A DNA stretch of 64,000 nt from Hymenolepis diminuta (Eukaryota; Platyhelminthes; Cestoda; Cyclophyllidea; Hymenolepididae): NCBI GenBank assembly GCA_900708905.1, contig CAADRB010000021.1, positions 894,258-958,257 on the forward strand, read 5' to 3'. Shown one piece after another: positions 52,001-63,757 of this stretch. Below the pieces are notes generated by a model, which was not told where the DNA came from, did not search any database, and saw only the letters and a program-made list of their open reading frames with translations. The position numbers and the translations under genes were made by a program. How positions within the stretch are numbered: the first letter of the stretch is position 1; each line of letters begins with the position of its first letter.

Positions 52001-54025
52001 TGAGCATGTTAAATTTAACAGCATGGTTAAAATGCGTCCTCACAGAAAATTCCAATTTGGATAGATGCATCGTCTTTTTCTCTTCGATCTCTCCTAGGTG
52101 CGTGCTGAGGGTCGTTACGACCCCGAGTTACGTCAGCCCATCAAGGGTCGCAAAGTGGGCGGTGGTATCCGTCTCGGTGAAATGGAGCGTGATTGTCTCA
52201 TCTCTCAAGGCCTCTCCTTCACTCTCCATGATCGTCTTGTTGGCTCCAACTGCGATAAAGTCAAGGTAACCATCTCTTGTCGAAGTTATAATACTCACAC
52301 TCCTTAGCTGCCTTTATTCACGCTTCATTTGGTTAATAACCTAAATTTACGTACTCTGTTTGTTTGAAGAAGGTCAGTTAATGTTTTATTTAGGAGATTT
52401 AAAGCTTTCAATATTTCTTTTATCAAAGGCGGAGAAAAGCAAAATATTAAGCCTTCACTCTTCAAATCATAAGGTATCTCCGAGCTTGAGTTTGTTTTGT
52501 ACTTGTTAACCGGAACTATGCCTCTTCAGTTACGCTTCAAGTCTCTTATAAATTTGATAGTCTTAATGCTTTTTTGCTTCCAGAAATCTGAAACAAAATA
52601 ACAGTTTATTTTTTATCGTTGAGAGATTGTACAAGCACCTGATAGTGTTAGTAGTTAATATAGCGCCATGCCGCGCTATAGCTGTAGTTGGCTTAGATTT
52701 AATGGAATTAAGTAGAATAAAGCGTAGTAACTGCAGCACAATTTTTCATTCGCTAATTTTCAATTTATTTCGGCCGTTTTTAGTCCTATTCGGTTTGTCA
52801 TCGAGATCATATTAAAACTTGTTATCAACTACAAGCGGGATGAAGACCACTTGCGTGACAGGTATGTAGAACCTAATGGCTCAGAACCAGATCGTGGGAG
52901 CTAAGACTTTAGCTAGAAGCTGGCAACAGCAAACAACAATTCCAAAAATAGAACACAATGAATTGAATGGGCCAAGTGTATTGAGTAAAACACGATGGGT
53001 AGTAATTAACAAAATAAGAGAGAGATGAGAGCGGAGAGTACAAACAAATAACAGACAAGTGTGTTTATGTATGTGAATGGGAATACAACGACAGTTATAT
53101 TAGTCACTTGAGCAAGGACGCGCGTGGAAGTACGAGTGCAGCTATACATTTAAACGAAACAGGACCGTTATAGAAAAAAAGGATAATTAATGAACTCGTC
53201 TAGACATGAAAGATAGGAGTTTGAGTCATAGAGACATAAAGACATCACTGTGGATTCATGGACGATAAACTCAAGTATTGTCATAGTGAATTTGATTAAA
53301 GCATAGGTTTTGAAATTGCAGGATGTGGTATTCTCTGATTTAAATGATGTGTACGGTGAGTTATTGAATTAAGCGTCAGCCATCGTCGTCGCAATAGAAC
53401 GAGCTTATGTTAATGTAAAAGGGATCTTAGTTTTTGTAAAGGAATGGTTCAGGAAGAAACATGCCGATTATTTCTTTTATCCAGCAGAGTCTTTTGATAT
53501 AGCTAGCAAAAAGGAGATTAGGGCTATCAGAAGTCAATCGTGAATATTCAAAGTATTCAGTCATTAGCAGAACATCTGGACTGAGTTCCAAATAACTCAA
53601 TAAGAACGCTGGGGTAATATTAGTCACGTAATTCAGGCCCTGCTCAAGAGGATTATTTAAAGTCCTGAAACATAGAACATCAAGTTTTGTCACGTATAAA
53701 TAAGTCACGAAGCCTTTTTATTCCTCTAATTGCTATTCTCCCCACTTTGTAGATGTTTGTATGCTCCAAATGCAGTGGGATGATTCACGCAGATCTCGTA
53801 GGCGAGAGCCAACAAAATGCTCCTAACACCACTACTCTACACCAAGGTTTATGGAGTGCTTCACGTTGGCGCTGTCGACTCTGCAACCAAGCCGAGGGAA
53901 GTACACCTTCCTCCACGAGGAATAAGTTGAGCCTTGTGGAAGTTCCCGCTGTCTTCCGTCATCTCACCTATGAACTTGCCTGTCTGAATGTTCAGACCAA
54001 ATTGGAGGCCAAGGACTTTAATTAG
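43045..54025 (+). CDS. POLR1B: RNA polymerase I second-largest subunit (RPA135)
   Basis: Forms the active centre of RNA polymerase I, which makes pre-rRNA in the nucleolus. Nineteen exons give 1162 residues (human 1135): 43045-43176, 43209-43265, 43299-43361, 43395-43655, 43691-43789, 43865-44037, 44084-44230, 44310-44363, 44456-44573, 44791-44872, 44937-45271, 46604-47149, 48041-48244, 48323-48470, 48549-48739, 48787-49015, 50758-50966, 52098-52265, 53753-54025. Phases agree throughout. Landmarks: [20 protein letters not shown]; the [20 protein letters not shown] block; GYDMEDAM at 758-765 (the metal-binding ED pair); [12 protein letters not shown] at 884-895; [10 protein letters not shown]; and a C-terminal zinc site CSKC (1076-1079) with CRLC (1113-1116). 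[19 protein letters not shown] and [11 protein letters not shown] point to Pol I rather than RPB2 or RPC2. Introns are 32-92 bases at the 5' end and up to 1742 bases toward the 3' end. Confidence 0.97.
49033..49124 (+). repeat. Short tandem repeat, about four units
   Basis: Four diverged units of the form caccagtttgtagcgg follow one another, 18-24 bases each, starting about 17 bases inside POLR1B intron 16. Read on the minus strand the unit is ctacaaactggtgaac, which resembles the tRNA-primer-binding stretch after a retroelement LTR, but repeated. The role is inferred from the neighbouring LTR-like sequence. Confidence 0.6.
49125..49765 (-). mobile_element. LTR-like retroelement remnant in POLR1B intron 16
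   Basis: Read on the minus strand it has LTR features. It begins near tgttaaagcatcg, has a TATA box (TATAAATA, 49311-49304), a region rich in short exon-like pyrimidine blocks, a possible end signal near ctggactttattcaata, and a finish near tgttagcca. The short tandem repeat above comes right after it. No gag or pol coding sequence is visible, so it looks like a solo LTR or deleted element. Assembly gaps (N) occur at 49222 and 49567-49569. Edges are approximate. Confidence 0.45.
51470..51580 (-). repeat. SINE-like repeat copy in POLR1B intron 17
   Basis: On the minus strand it reads gtgcaccagtgacacagtga, then a degenerate B-box-like stretch, then gtgatgtggatggccaatcg and cattagttga. The core is the same as in the copies at 3.3, 9.3 and 12.1 kb. 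Confidence 0.5.
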
Positions 54026-54081
54026 ATGAGAGGGAAATTGAAATATGTGCGCCGATTTTGTATAAATTGAGGTGTTTTTGA

Positions 54082-54087
54082 AATAAA
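54082..54087 (+). terminator. Poly(A) signal of POLR1B
   Basis: AATAAA 57 bases after the POLR1B stop codon, the first such site on that strand. Confidence 0.6.
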
Positions 54088-55434
54088 TCATGGCGCATTT
54101 ACCTACTCCGGCCCTTTACGAAGTCAAGGATTCTTTAGGAAAACCTGGCAGAATAGACAAGGTACTAATAACTCCAAGGATATTTTGGTCATCAGTCTTT
54201 AAACCTGAGAGATTGTTTAATATTTTTTGTAGGATAAATTTAATAAGATAGTAATGTGACAAACATGATGATTAAATACAAAGTTAAAAGTAGGGAGATT
54301 TGTTTAAAATGAGTAGACGTTTGCCTGTTGTGTACAGGATTTATTGTACACATCTCCCAATGTTTTCTTTAGAGGTTTCCTAGGCCAGTTAGGACATACA
54401 TCTCAGTTTTGTCTATTTGAAAACGCAGGCAGAAACGATGAACTATTGTCAACGAATACTTTGGAAAGACCACAGATATTTGTAGTGTAGTTGGAAGTCG
54501 GTATAAGAATGAGGCTAATTTCCGTTGCTGAGGTTAAGATAGCTTAAATCTGCACTGATCATTTTCAAGCTATACGCATTGTTATGTGCGCTGTTGAGTG
54601 CTTGATCTGTCTATCCAAAAACGATAAACAGCTGCATGTAAAAAGTTCGGATCATCATGGACCGTCGATTATTTTATTTAGTAGTCCGACTTAGACTCAA
54701 TGCCAAGCTGTCAAGATCAGACCGCACTCGTCTATTTTACTGATAATCACCTAGCGGAAGTGAAATTTTAACATTAAAACAAGGCTCAGAGTCATGCGGT
54801 TCGACCGTCAAATAGAATTAAAATGTGATTACTATGTAAGTCAACAAGTACATGCCTACTGAAGAATTGAGAACGGACTAATTTAGTAACCTCGCCAGCC
54901 AGTGTGGAAACATTTGTCAGCATGCATGCCAACATGAGGAAACAGGGATTAATGAGAAGCTAGACCATGTGGCTACTTAACATAAACCCCATGCTACTTT
55001 GGATGGAATTGAATATATTGGCAAGACGGTCTCTGCCTCATACCTGTTTCATTTTAATGCTCATCTTTCACCTATGACTTTCTATAATAAATACTTATTT
55101 TGACTACGCTTCCTACAATTTCAAGCGGATCGTCACAATGCTCCAAATATGAATCCAGGAGCTTCGAATCTAAAAAAAGCAAGTACGCATAGAAGAGAAA
55201 TAATACTGAAATTGAAGTAAAAGATTATGGAATGACCTTATAAAACAAGCCTCTCCGAGTTACTCGTTATGAATGATGGTTAGCTTTTAGTTAACTCAGT
55301 ACTTATTATTGAGAAATCTCTAAGTGGAGTCGTATTTACCAGACCTTATACATTTTTGTAATCTTATAACAAACATTTTCAAACTTCCAAGTAAAAATCC
55401 TAAAATTAATACCTAGGGCACTGAAACTTCGATA

Positions 55435-55720
55435 ATTCATTAGGTAATGTGTTCATAGTACTTAACTTGGGCAGAGGTGAAGTGCCCTAAAATTATTATT
55501 CTATCACTCCTTTTGTCGACCAGAATTAATAAGTGCGGTTAGCTATCCTTATTGTTGGAAACTTACCTATGGAGGTTGATCTCGCGACCTCTGACTTAGC
55601 CGACATTCATGTTGACCTCAGTGCCATTGGCGCTAAAATTTTCCAAGTTCATTACTAGAAGCGTTCACAGCACTTGGCTTGGGTAGAGAGATATCCTGGA
55701 GTTGCTCGTGACGTGCGCGT
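55435..55720 (-). repeat. SINE-like repeat copy with a second tail fragment
   Basis: On the minus strand, 55720-55560 carries a tail-type block (ctacccaagccaagtgctgt) and a head-type block (ggctaagtcagaggtcgcga) that match the 9.3 kb copy, but in changed order. A second tail-type block (ctctgcccaagttaagtact) lies at about 55490-55440. This could be two copies placed end to end, or a rearranged one. Confidence 0.45.
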
Positions 55721-58224
55721 TATCTACCATGCTAGATTTTTTATTACTCCTCGCATTTCTACCTGAGAATAAAATCATTTTGCGGCCATATTATTGGCTA
55801 TTCAAGTAGTCAATCAATCACTTTATTTGTTTTGTATTTAAACAGAACAATTTATTAAAAAAGTTCTATAGGATAGACCTGTATTCGGTTACAATCCTTT
55901 TGCCATCTTCCCCTAATTCCGGACGCACTGCCAGAATTAAGATGACCACTAGGGTACAAAAATTCCTAAATCTACATCTATGCTATGTAACGTCATCTAA
56001 AAAATGGCGACAAGTTAATTCAATCTTATAAAAGTTTTATGGAATTCAACATCATGAATGATCCGTACAAAGAATGCAAATTACAGATCAACGCATACAA
56101 ACACATAATTGAAATATGGACGAAATCGTCCCATGAAGCTAAACAAGTGGAGAATGTTTATTGGTGTGAGATGAATTATGATTAGCTGACATTAAAATCA
56201 AAGAATTAATATGAATTTATTCATGGCTCAAAGCCAGCGAAGATGACAGGCCGTTCGTCGTTAAAATGGAAGGAATTTCATAAGAACCAGATGTCGTTTA
56301 ATGTGATAGTTACTGAAACCGTCTCAATCAAACGAAGATAAGGAGCTAACAGGTAGCTATTAATGACTTATCACGGAAAATTCAAATTGATACAAGCTTT
56401 AGTTGAAAACGTTCGCAATGATATGGATTTTCGTGATCACCTGTTTCAAAAACACCTGAAATTATAAAATTCTGGGTGATAGGTTCATTCTCATCTTCAT
56501 AATTTTGAAATGGCTATTTTGTACCAGATTTTTAACAAATACAAATAAATTGAAATGTACTTAAAATATCTCAAATATAACGGTAACATATTCATTGACC
56601 CATAGAACTGTACTAAGGAACGTATATTTTTCTAGTTCGAGTGCATTAAAGAAGAACGTCTGTGGAATTTGATGATTATTTTCAGTGTTTTGACGTCTTC
56701 ATCTTTTGGTTTTATTTCTTGCGCTGCTTTGCTTACACTGATCGAAGATTTTTCGGAGGTGCATATTTTATTCTCATTCCACAAACTATCATCAAATCCA
56801 AAATGATCGAAAGAAAGTTTATACCAGATAGAGAAAATTTTTTATTAATATTTATTAACCCATTCAGCGGGTAAAATCTAAAAAAATTATATACCTAGAT
56901 CATGACTGACGGATTCTTGAAGTTTATTGTTGTAATTAGATCGAATGTGGCGTAGGCTCAAACATATCTTTTCCCCGAAAAAAATGCGGAATTTGCAATT
57001 GAGCAAAAATGGTCAGAAGTTCAGGAAGGTCACTTTGAAAGAGATCCGAGTATGAAATAGTTGGAAATGGGAAATTTTTATGAGCATTATGTAAGATAAT
57101 TTTAATTTCCAGATCGAAGAAACGCATTAGAAGAGCCAATACTTAAGAAGACTATTGTGCAATATTTTGGTGCTTATCATTTTTTTTTTCTATTTCGGTA
57201 CTTCAGTGTTGAAAAAACTCAAAGACTGATAAAGAAATGCAAATATATATATATATATCTCAACATATAATTTAGTTTGATGAATTTTCAATCAGAGACA
57301 GTCATTCTTTTTGCAACTACATGAGAAAGCAATATTTGTGATTAAAATGAATAATTTCCATTCAAGAAAGACCAAATGAACAATTTTCTGTTAATCATTT
57401 ATTAAAATGTGGTAAATTGTAGGATCTCCGAGGTTTCGGGATTACAAAGGTCCTTAAACTGAGTCGAAGAGAACTTGGTGACGTTAATTTTACGATGGGT
57501 GACGATGGGTGCAACCTCATGTCAGTGAGTTTCTACCACAAAGACCTGTATGTTGCAGAGTTACGTGAGAGGAAGCTTCTATTACATGATAAAGCCTCAT
57601 TTTTTGAACGATATGCAAACCTAGGATAAGAAGAGGTATAATAATGAACTTAAGCTCATGCAATATCATTCGATTATAAAATTTATCTCTTCCATCTTCG
57701 GATGGACGGTGATGGAGTTTAATAGCTGTTGGATTAAATGATGTTTAGGCACGCCCTGTTCTCACTATTTTGTGCTGACAGGTCGCCATCAATAAGTGCA
57801 TGATAAACAAATATGTCGTCAAAATAAATCGTCCATATAGTGGTTACTATTACCAGTCAGATTTCCGGTATTTCCAAAATGTAATGTCAGTTCTCAATGG
57901 TATAGCTAATTGGATTCCAGTATCAGTATTTTTGTTAGTGGTAGTGATAAGAGTGAGGAAAGTTGACTAGAAGACTGCTTAATGATTTTGACAACTTATC
58001 AAGGATATAATCAAGGATAGAAACACTAAACCGCGAAACAGGTACACACATCTACTGAAATCATTAGAACGAAGTAAAGTAAAACAGCAGACGTGGAAAA
58101 TTAGATTAGATAAACAAAAAGGAATGTGACAAGTCCAGGTTTCTCTTCTTGTCTCCCGAACTATAGTGTCCGATTAGTAAGTTGCAGGGTCATTTATGAA
58201 AGCGTTTTTAACTCTCATCTTGGG

Positions 58225-58405
58225 CAGACGGTAGCATCGTGGAGACTCCCTGGCGAGATGCTCGAGCACTGCCATCTTATTATATTTGCCGAGTTTGGCC
58301 AGTAGGATTTGTCATTCCGTTCACTAACTGTGTGTGTCTTAGGCATCGAACCCGTTACTCTGACTTCGCAGACATGCACATTAATCTCTGCACCACGGGG
58401 CCTGA
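58225..58405 (-). repeat. tRNA-derived SINE copy, best-preserved head
   Basis: On the minus strand it starts ggccccgtggtgcagagatt and continues through tctgcgaagtcagagtaa to ggttcgatgcc, which fits the pol III B box (GGTTCGANNCC). The A-box position holds tggtgcagagatta. No acceptor stem closes the structure, so it is a SINE head and not a tRNA gene. The tail (aatgacaaatcc to gtctgcccaagatg) is unlike a tRNA. Confidence 0.55.
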
Positions 58406-61400
58406 TTAATTTTCACCGCTTCTATTTTGGGGAATCTTGAGCTGGTAACTCCTTTCCTCTAAGACTTTGATTCTCCCAGGTTTTAACCATTTGGGAAAGA
58501 CTAGGAAGAGATACACAAATACATCTAAAGAGACCATTAGTGCAAAGTAAAGTAGGTGCCATGAAAAGTTGGTAAAGGTCAGGACATACGTACATCCGGG
58601 TAAGAGTAAGTAGCCAGACAGAAAATAACTGGCCTAGCAGTTTAATTGAATTAAAGGTGAGCTCATATGACGAAAAATTTATCTAAGGTTTAATCATATA
58701 AAAAATAACTATAAAAGATTGGTAAATAAAAATTGCCTCAGTAGGAAATATAAGAAAGTAAAAAAATAATTAACTTCAGTGCCTATAGACGATATTTCCT
58801 GCGGAAAGTTCAAGAGAAAGACCTTCAGCCACCTTTAGATGTTTTATACATCATGTTCAATGTGCAAATGCAAGATTCTGTAGATACGTTTGCATATCAT
58901 AATCCTATACAACATTTCATCACACTAATGAACCAGAAATTATAACTACGTATAGAATGAGAATAAACACCTTTAAATCCATTCAAGATCGCTTCCCGTG
59001 GCAGATCCAGATTATGTATCCTTTTCACACATGGCGAAATCATACTGTCTCTAAATAATTTGTGAAATCGTTACCCAATCTTAAACCGTGTCTTATTGAA
59101 TCTCAATTTTTGCCTGTTTGTTTCCATCATCAAATTCTTCAAACTCTTCTATGGTCGCAAATATGCAATTTCAGCTCAGCATCTATTTATATACGTAGGT
59201 CAGGCATACGTTGCGCTAAATCATGCTATTGACAAGCGTAATTAAACTGTGATTTTTATAAATCCCCGAGAGGATATGAACAAAACAATGACTATGCTAT
59301 CGAAATGGAGAGTAGTTACTAGAGATACAATTCTTTTGTACTAACAAACGTCCTTTATTGAACACTCTATTTCCCCTCTGATTTCTGTAGATAGTACAAC
59401 TTTGAACAGTCTCATCTCAAATATTCAGGAATGTGTCAGGCTCTCAGCACACTATCAAGGTCGGAAATTAACTGTGAATACAAAAACGGTGATGAGTCAC
59501 TACAAAAGTACATGCTCAGAGCAAAACAGACCGACCCGTAAAACTCAAGGTCCCAGTTCTATACTGAGATACCGAACAATTTAAGGGTTTGTAAAGGCTC
59601 AGAAATAGTTCATCTCCTGAGGCTCATCTAAAATAGATCACTTTTGAAAGTCCTATTATATGAATAGCCCATGCTGCAATAAAAAATTACAATCTTGTCT
59701 CTAAATACTCTTTATTCACATCAAAAATTTTCATTTCTTAGTCTAATTGACTAGAGACCTTTAAAAGAAGGTTTTTAGTCGGTACCTGGGAATGAGAATG
59801 TAGTTTTTATGACTACCTCATAGATATCGATAAGTAGTGGCGACATGCGTGCGATGATTTACCGATCTGAACATTTTAATAATTTCCTTTTTATGTACAA
59901 AGTTGGTGTATATTAAATTAGTCGGACAAACAGATGCATAAGCAAAAAACCCCAAACTGAATAAAGGGCAAATTTGATCAGCGGAATTAAGAGGTTTCTC
60001 ATGCTACTTACTCAGCTTAAATTGGGAAGCAAGTGTTGGCATTTTTGACTATTCATTCTGGCCAACCACCTGCCTTCTTTGGAGATAAACATATTCTACC
60101 TGAAAGACCTCTCGAGGGAGTTATTTTAATTCATACTGACAGTTTAGGAAGTTTCCATATTTCAAACATGTTACATTGAGAGATCATGTTAGTAGACGTT
60201 AGCAGAAATGAAGAATGCAAATTAGTTCGCTCAGGTATGATAGTTTCATCCTATTGTCTTGGTTAGTAGAAGAAAAAATCTCACTAGTTAATACCAACTA
60301 AGGGCTCTATAACTTTGCAGATGGCAGTGATACAGATTTTTCAACTTGATCAGTTCAAGTGTATGTGTTTTTCTCAGGAATCTGACGAATTTGAATTGAA
60401 TTAGAAGATGCAAGATTAAGATAAAGCAAATGAAAACCAACACGTACTTTTTTCACCTAATAGTCTTGAAAACTAAGCTCCAATCGAACACTCAAAAATC
60501 TCAAGGAAAGAAGGTATGAATGATAGAAGGGACTTAACGGCCAATAAAGGTATTTGAAAATCTTGGTTTCAAGACTGAAATCCCCAAGTCCTCCTCCTCC
60601 TTCCTCCAGCAAATACTGTGATGAAAGCAAGCCCAAATCGTATCATTGACACGATCTTTTATTTAAACAAACTTAATGAATGAACTGAAGATCGGTATTT
60701 GTCTCCTGGTGTAAGGCGACGTTAAACGACTCCATAGATGATTTCTGTTAGACTTCAAGGTCAACTCAATGTCTGACTGATGACAAAATTTGTCAAAAAT
60801 AGCTGCCAATCTGCCAGATGTCGATTTTACCCACTTACTGATAAAAATGATAGGCTATCCGAAAACCACCTACAGAAATTCTTAATCTTGAGACAGAACG
60901 GCGTTCTGCCTCCTTGAACGTCTCCTATTTCGTCTCGAGTGTTATGAGGTTATTATTGATTAAAAGATGTAACCTTTTTTCATACCTCATTTCATTTCAA
61001 ATCGGCGCCTCATGAAGCGTTCTATTAGAAAAATCAAGAATGAATTTTCTTATCAATGATTTCCAACTTTGAGGAAGTATCTATAATTATGATAATTAAA
61101 CTTTGGAAGTGTAGGCTCCATCCTTCAAGGATCTGAACTCTTAAATTCATACTGTAAGTGTTCAAGCACATTGCTCCTTAGGGATTGGAGAAGCGGGTTA
61201 AGCTAAAAACTCCGCCAAATAATATAGAAATACTCGTTAGCACGCAGACTACCAAGGATGCAGAGCGAACTAACGGGGAAGCCATCTAACTATCTTCTGG
61301 TCAGTGCTTCGGGAAAGGCGAATAGCTACATTGACAAGATGACCGCTTCCTCTCACCTTCTTTGTTTTTTATATTCCTTTCTATCCTGCATACTGTTAGA

Positions 61401-62097
61401 AGAAACGATAATCATTTTCTCCCATTCTCAACATTTCTTCTATGAATAAAAATGTGATTTCTTCCTTTATTTCCGTACTTGATAATTATCCTTATTTGTT
61501 TGATTGTGAGTGAGTTTCGTTATACACGCGTGTTGACTATAACGTGCCTTCTTATCTGCCGTGGGTTATTAGCTTCTGTGTTAAGTTGCTATATTACCGA
61601 GTTTTCTGGACTGTTGGCTCTGCGAGATTACTACCAGAACTCCTAGTTGGTTACGTTATAGCACATATCCTTATAGACCTGTAAACTCTCTAATTCTATG
61701 TTGCCTTATCTGTTTGATATTCTTGAATATTTGTGTTGGCCACACTTCCTACGATATATTTTGAAGATTTTTCGACAAGGAGCGCCCAACTTTGTTAAAA
61801 ACCCCTTTGCGTGCATTAGAGACACCCCCTCTATTAAAATACATATCATTGTCCCTCCAATTTTTTAAGTGTCATTTTGAAATCGGATGTTTTAAAAATC
61901 TAGTAAACAAAATGGTTTTAGAGGCATAAAGTTTCGGCTACTTTGAAATGAAGAAAAAAAGCTAGATAAAACACACGGTTGTTATGTCCATTTAAAACCT
62001 CTCAAATTCAAATTTACTGAAGAGAGAGGACATTTAAATTTCAATTTAAAATCTCCAGAAGTTCTTGAAGCCATCTATAATAACGCGAAGGTCCTAT

Positions 62098-62400
62098 TGA
62101 AGCCACATCGATCGAATAGGTAGAATAAGTCAAGTCACTCATGTCGTCAGATCAGTTAGGGGGTGGAAGGCAAGCCACCCCAATTTAGTAATAGGTAAAT
62201 TAGGTTTATAAACAGAAAATTTCTTCGCTAGACTCCAGTCATGTCACGCCGTCGGAGTCTCGGGGTGATGATAGGCACCTGTTTAGGTATCTATGTGCAA
62301 AAACGCAATGGGACCGTCTGTGGACACTATAGTGGAGATTTTATCTACAATCAATCATTTCTAATCGCCAGGAATTGATAGACATCTGCTGGCTACAGCA
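62098..62400 (+). repeat. Dispersed repeat, copy D (long form)
   Basis: It has all blocks of copy B, from agccacatcgatcgaatagg through gccaccccaatttag and ggtttataaaca, to atcatttctaatcgc and the end ctgctggctacagca. It begins TG and ends CA, which would fit an LTR, but no target duplication is obvious and there is no partner copy nearby. Confidence 0.8.
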
Positions 62401-63525
62401 TCTCCCATCGGAATATGAAACATTCATCTTGAGTCAAGACGACCCATTTGGTCGGTCATGATGTTGTCTAGTGTCTGGTATTTGTTTTACACACGTTAAG
62501 GTCTCTTAAATTGAAAAACAAATGAGTCGTCTGGGGAAAATATTATTTTCTCATATTTAGCCCATACCTTATTGACCGGAGATATTTGAGAGCGTAATAT
62601 TCATTTAAGTACTTAGCTTTGCAGGCTTCAAAGTAGAAAATCGCACTAAACACCGGTTTATCTTACGAGCGAAGGTCGGTCATTTCAAGCTTCGCAAACC
62701 GGTTCTAATTTCTATGATAGCGAAAGAAGGCAAACGTCTCCAGCTGCATGAGCTTATAGGGTAAGATAATCAGAGCTTCGAGCTACATAGTCATTAGTCG
62801 GTATATGATTTGCAGAATACTCACCACCACCAGAATCATCTTGGTCTGCGACTCAAATTATAAGAATTGAAAGAAAACAACTTCAGTTTTTCTATAAGAT
62901 ACATTAGATACTTTATTCGAATTCTGCATTCCTTAGGTTATCCATATTTCACTAATTAAAAAAACCCACTACTACTGCTGGACCAATGTTCCGAATTTTG
63001 AGAAGTGATATTCTGGATTCCTAAACGAGCTTAATCCGGCAATGTTCAAAGCTGTTAGCTGGGAAGTTTATAACAAAGCCAAAAGGTGCAAAGCTGTTAC
63101 TTTGTTTCGGATTGAGCAATTCTCAATGGCTGTCTCTAAGTCACCGATCAACCTTAACATGCTCCTCCTACTTGCTATCAGTTTGGGGACGTTTTGATAT
63201 CCAAACATAAGCAATATGAAGACGACTTATACCCATATATATATTGTTGCTGTTTGGGTAATAAATGTCCTGGTTACTTGGTCTGAGCCAGCTGTAGCCA
63301 TCTAATGGCGCGTAGATAATGGCAGCAGGAACTAGACTTACCAGTATTATAATAGTGCAGAAGTCTCACTGTACTAAAAAACAGAGCTAACTCGTTCATC
63401 TTACTAAAATTTCCTAACGTATGCATTCAGAAACCTCCATATACTCTATTTAGACTTTACTAAAAGAAAGCAAGGTCCATGTATGCAAGCTTTGTTGACA
63501 TCTTGTAACAAAGTAATAAACGCAG

Positions 63526-63531
63526 TTTATT
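63526..63531 (-). terminator. Poly(A) signal of the unidentified minus-strand gene
   Basis: On the minus strand AATAAA lies 65 bases past the stop codon at 63596, a normal spacing in this window. It supports the adjacent exon being real. Confidence 0.5.
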
Positions 63532-63595
63532 AAATTACAGCAAACAGACAAGGGTTAAGATATCAAAATTCGTATCAACTGCTGGTTTGGCCTTT

Positions 63596-63757
63596 TTAAT
63601 GGCACGCCGGGGCAGCCCTTTTTTCATTAATCCAGTCCTCGAAAGCCTTCACCAGACAATCCGGTACCTTTGGAGGTCCTCTAATTGATAGATCTACTTC
63701 AGTGTCCCACTGAATGGGTCCCGTCCAAAGCACCAAACAATTGTACAATTTAACATA
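63596..63757 (-). CDS. Last exon of an unidentified gene, partial
   Basis: A 162-base stretch with a good acceptor (cgcatttctag) opens in phase 0 and runs 53 codons to a stop. It is about half GC, far above the flanks, and is followed by a poly(A) signal at normal distance. The peptide begins YVKLYNCLVLWTGPIQWDTE, has VDLSIRGPPKVPDCLV in the middle and ends INEKRAAPACH. I do not recognise the family. The 243 bases between the acceptor and the window end show no further exon, so the gene continues to the right of the window. No membrane segment or coiled coil is visible. The call rests on splice context, composition and the poly(A) signal. Confidence 0.5.
   Translation of the reverse strand, partial: YVKLYNCLVLWTGPIQWDTEVDLSIRGPPKVPDCLVKAFEDWINEKRAAPACH

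Larger units (their letters stand above)
54026..63595. other. Long intergenic region with repeats
   Basis: About 9.5 kb without a recognised gene. It holds the POLR1B 3' UTR at the left, SINE-like copies near 55.6 and 58.3 kb, an AT microsatellite near 57243-57260, and copy D of the dispersed repeat at 62.1 kb. One open stretch at 57.42-57.63 kb may be an exon and is discussed in the findings. I see nothing else to annotate. Confidence 0.5.

Noticed and set aside
43045..54025. Assignment of the large polymerase gene to RPB2 or RPC2
   Set aside because: Exon-by-exon wording ([44 protein letters not shown]) follows the Pol I subunit, not Pol II or III.
58330..58405. A possible tRNA gene with an intact B box
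   Set aside because: The would-be acceptor stem does not close and the sequence runs on as a non-tRNA tail shared with other repeats, so it is a SINE head.
60770..60800. ctgatga followed by a palindrome, again hammerhead-like
   Set aside because: The GAAA half of the core is missing after the stem.
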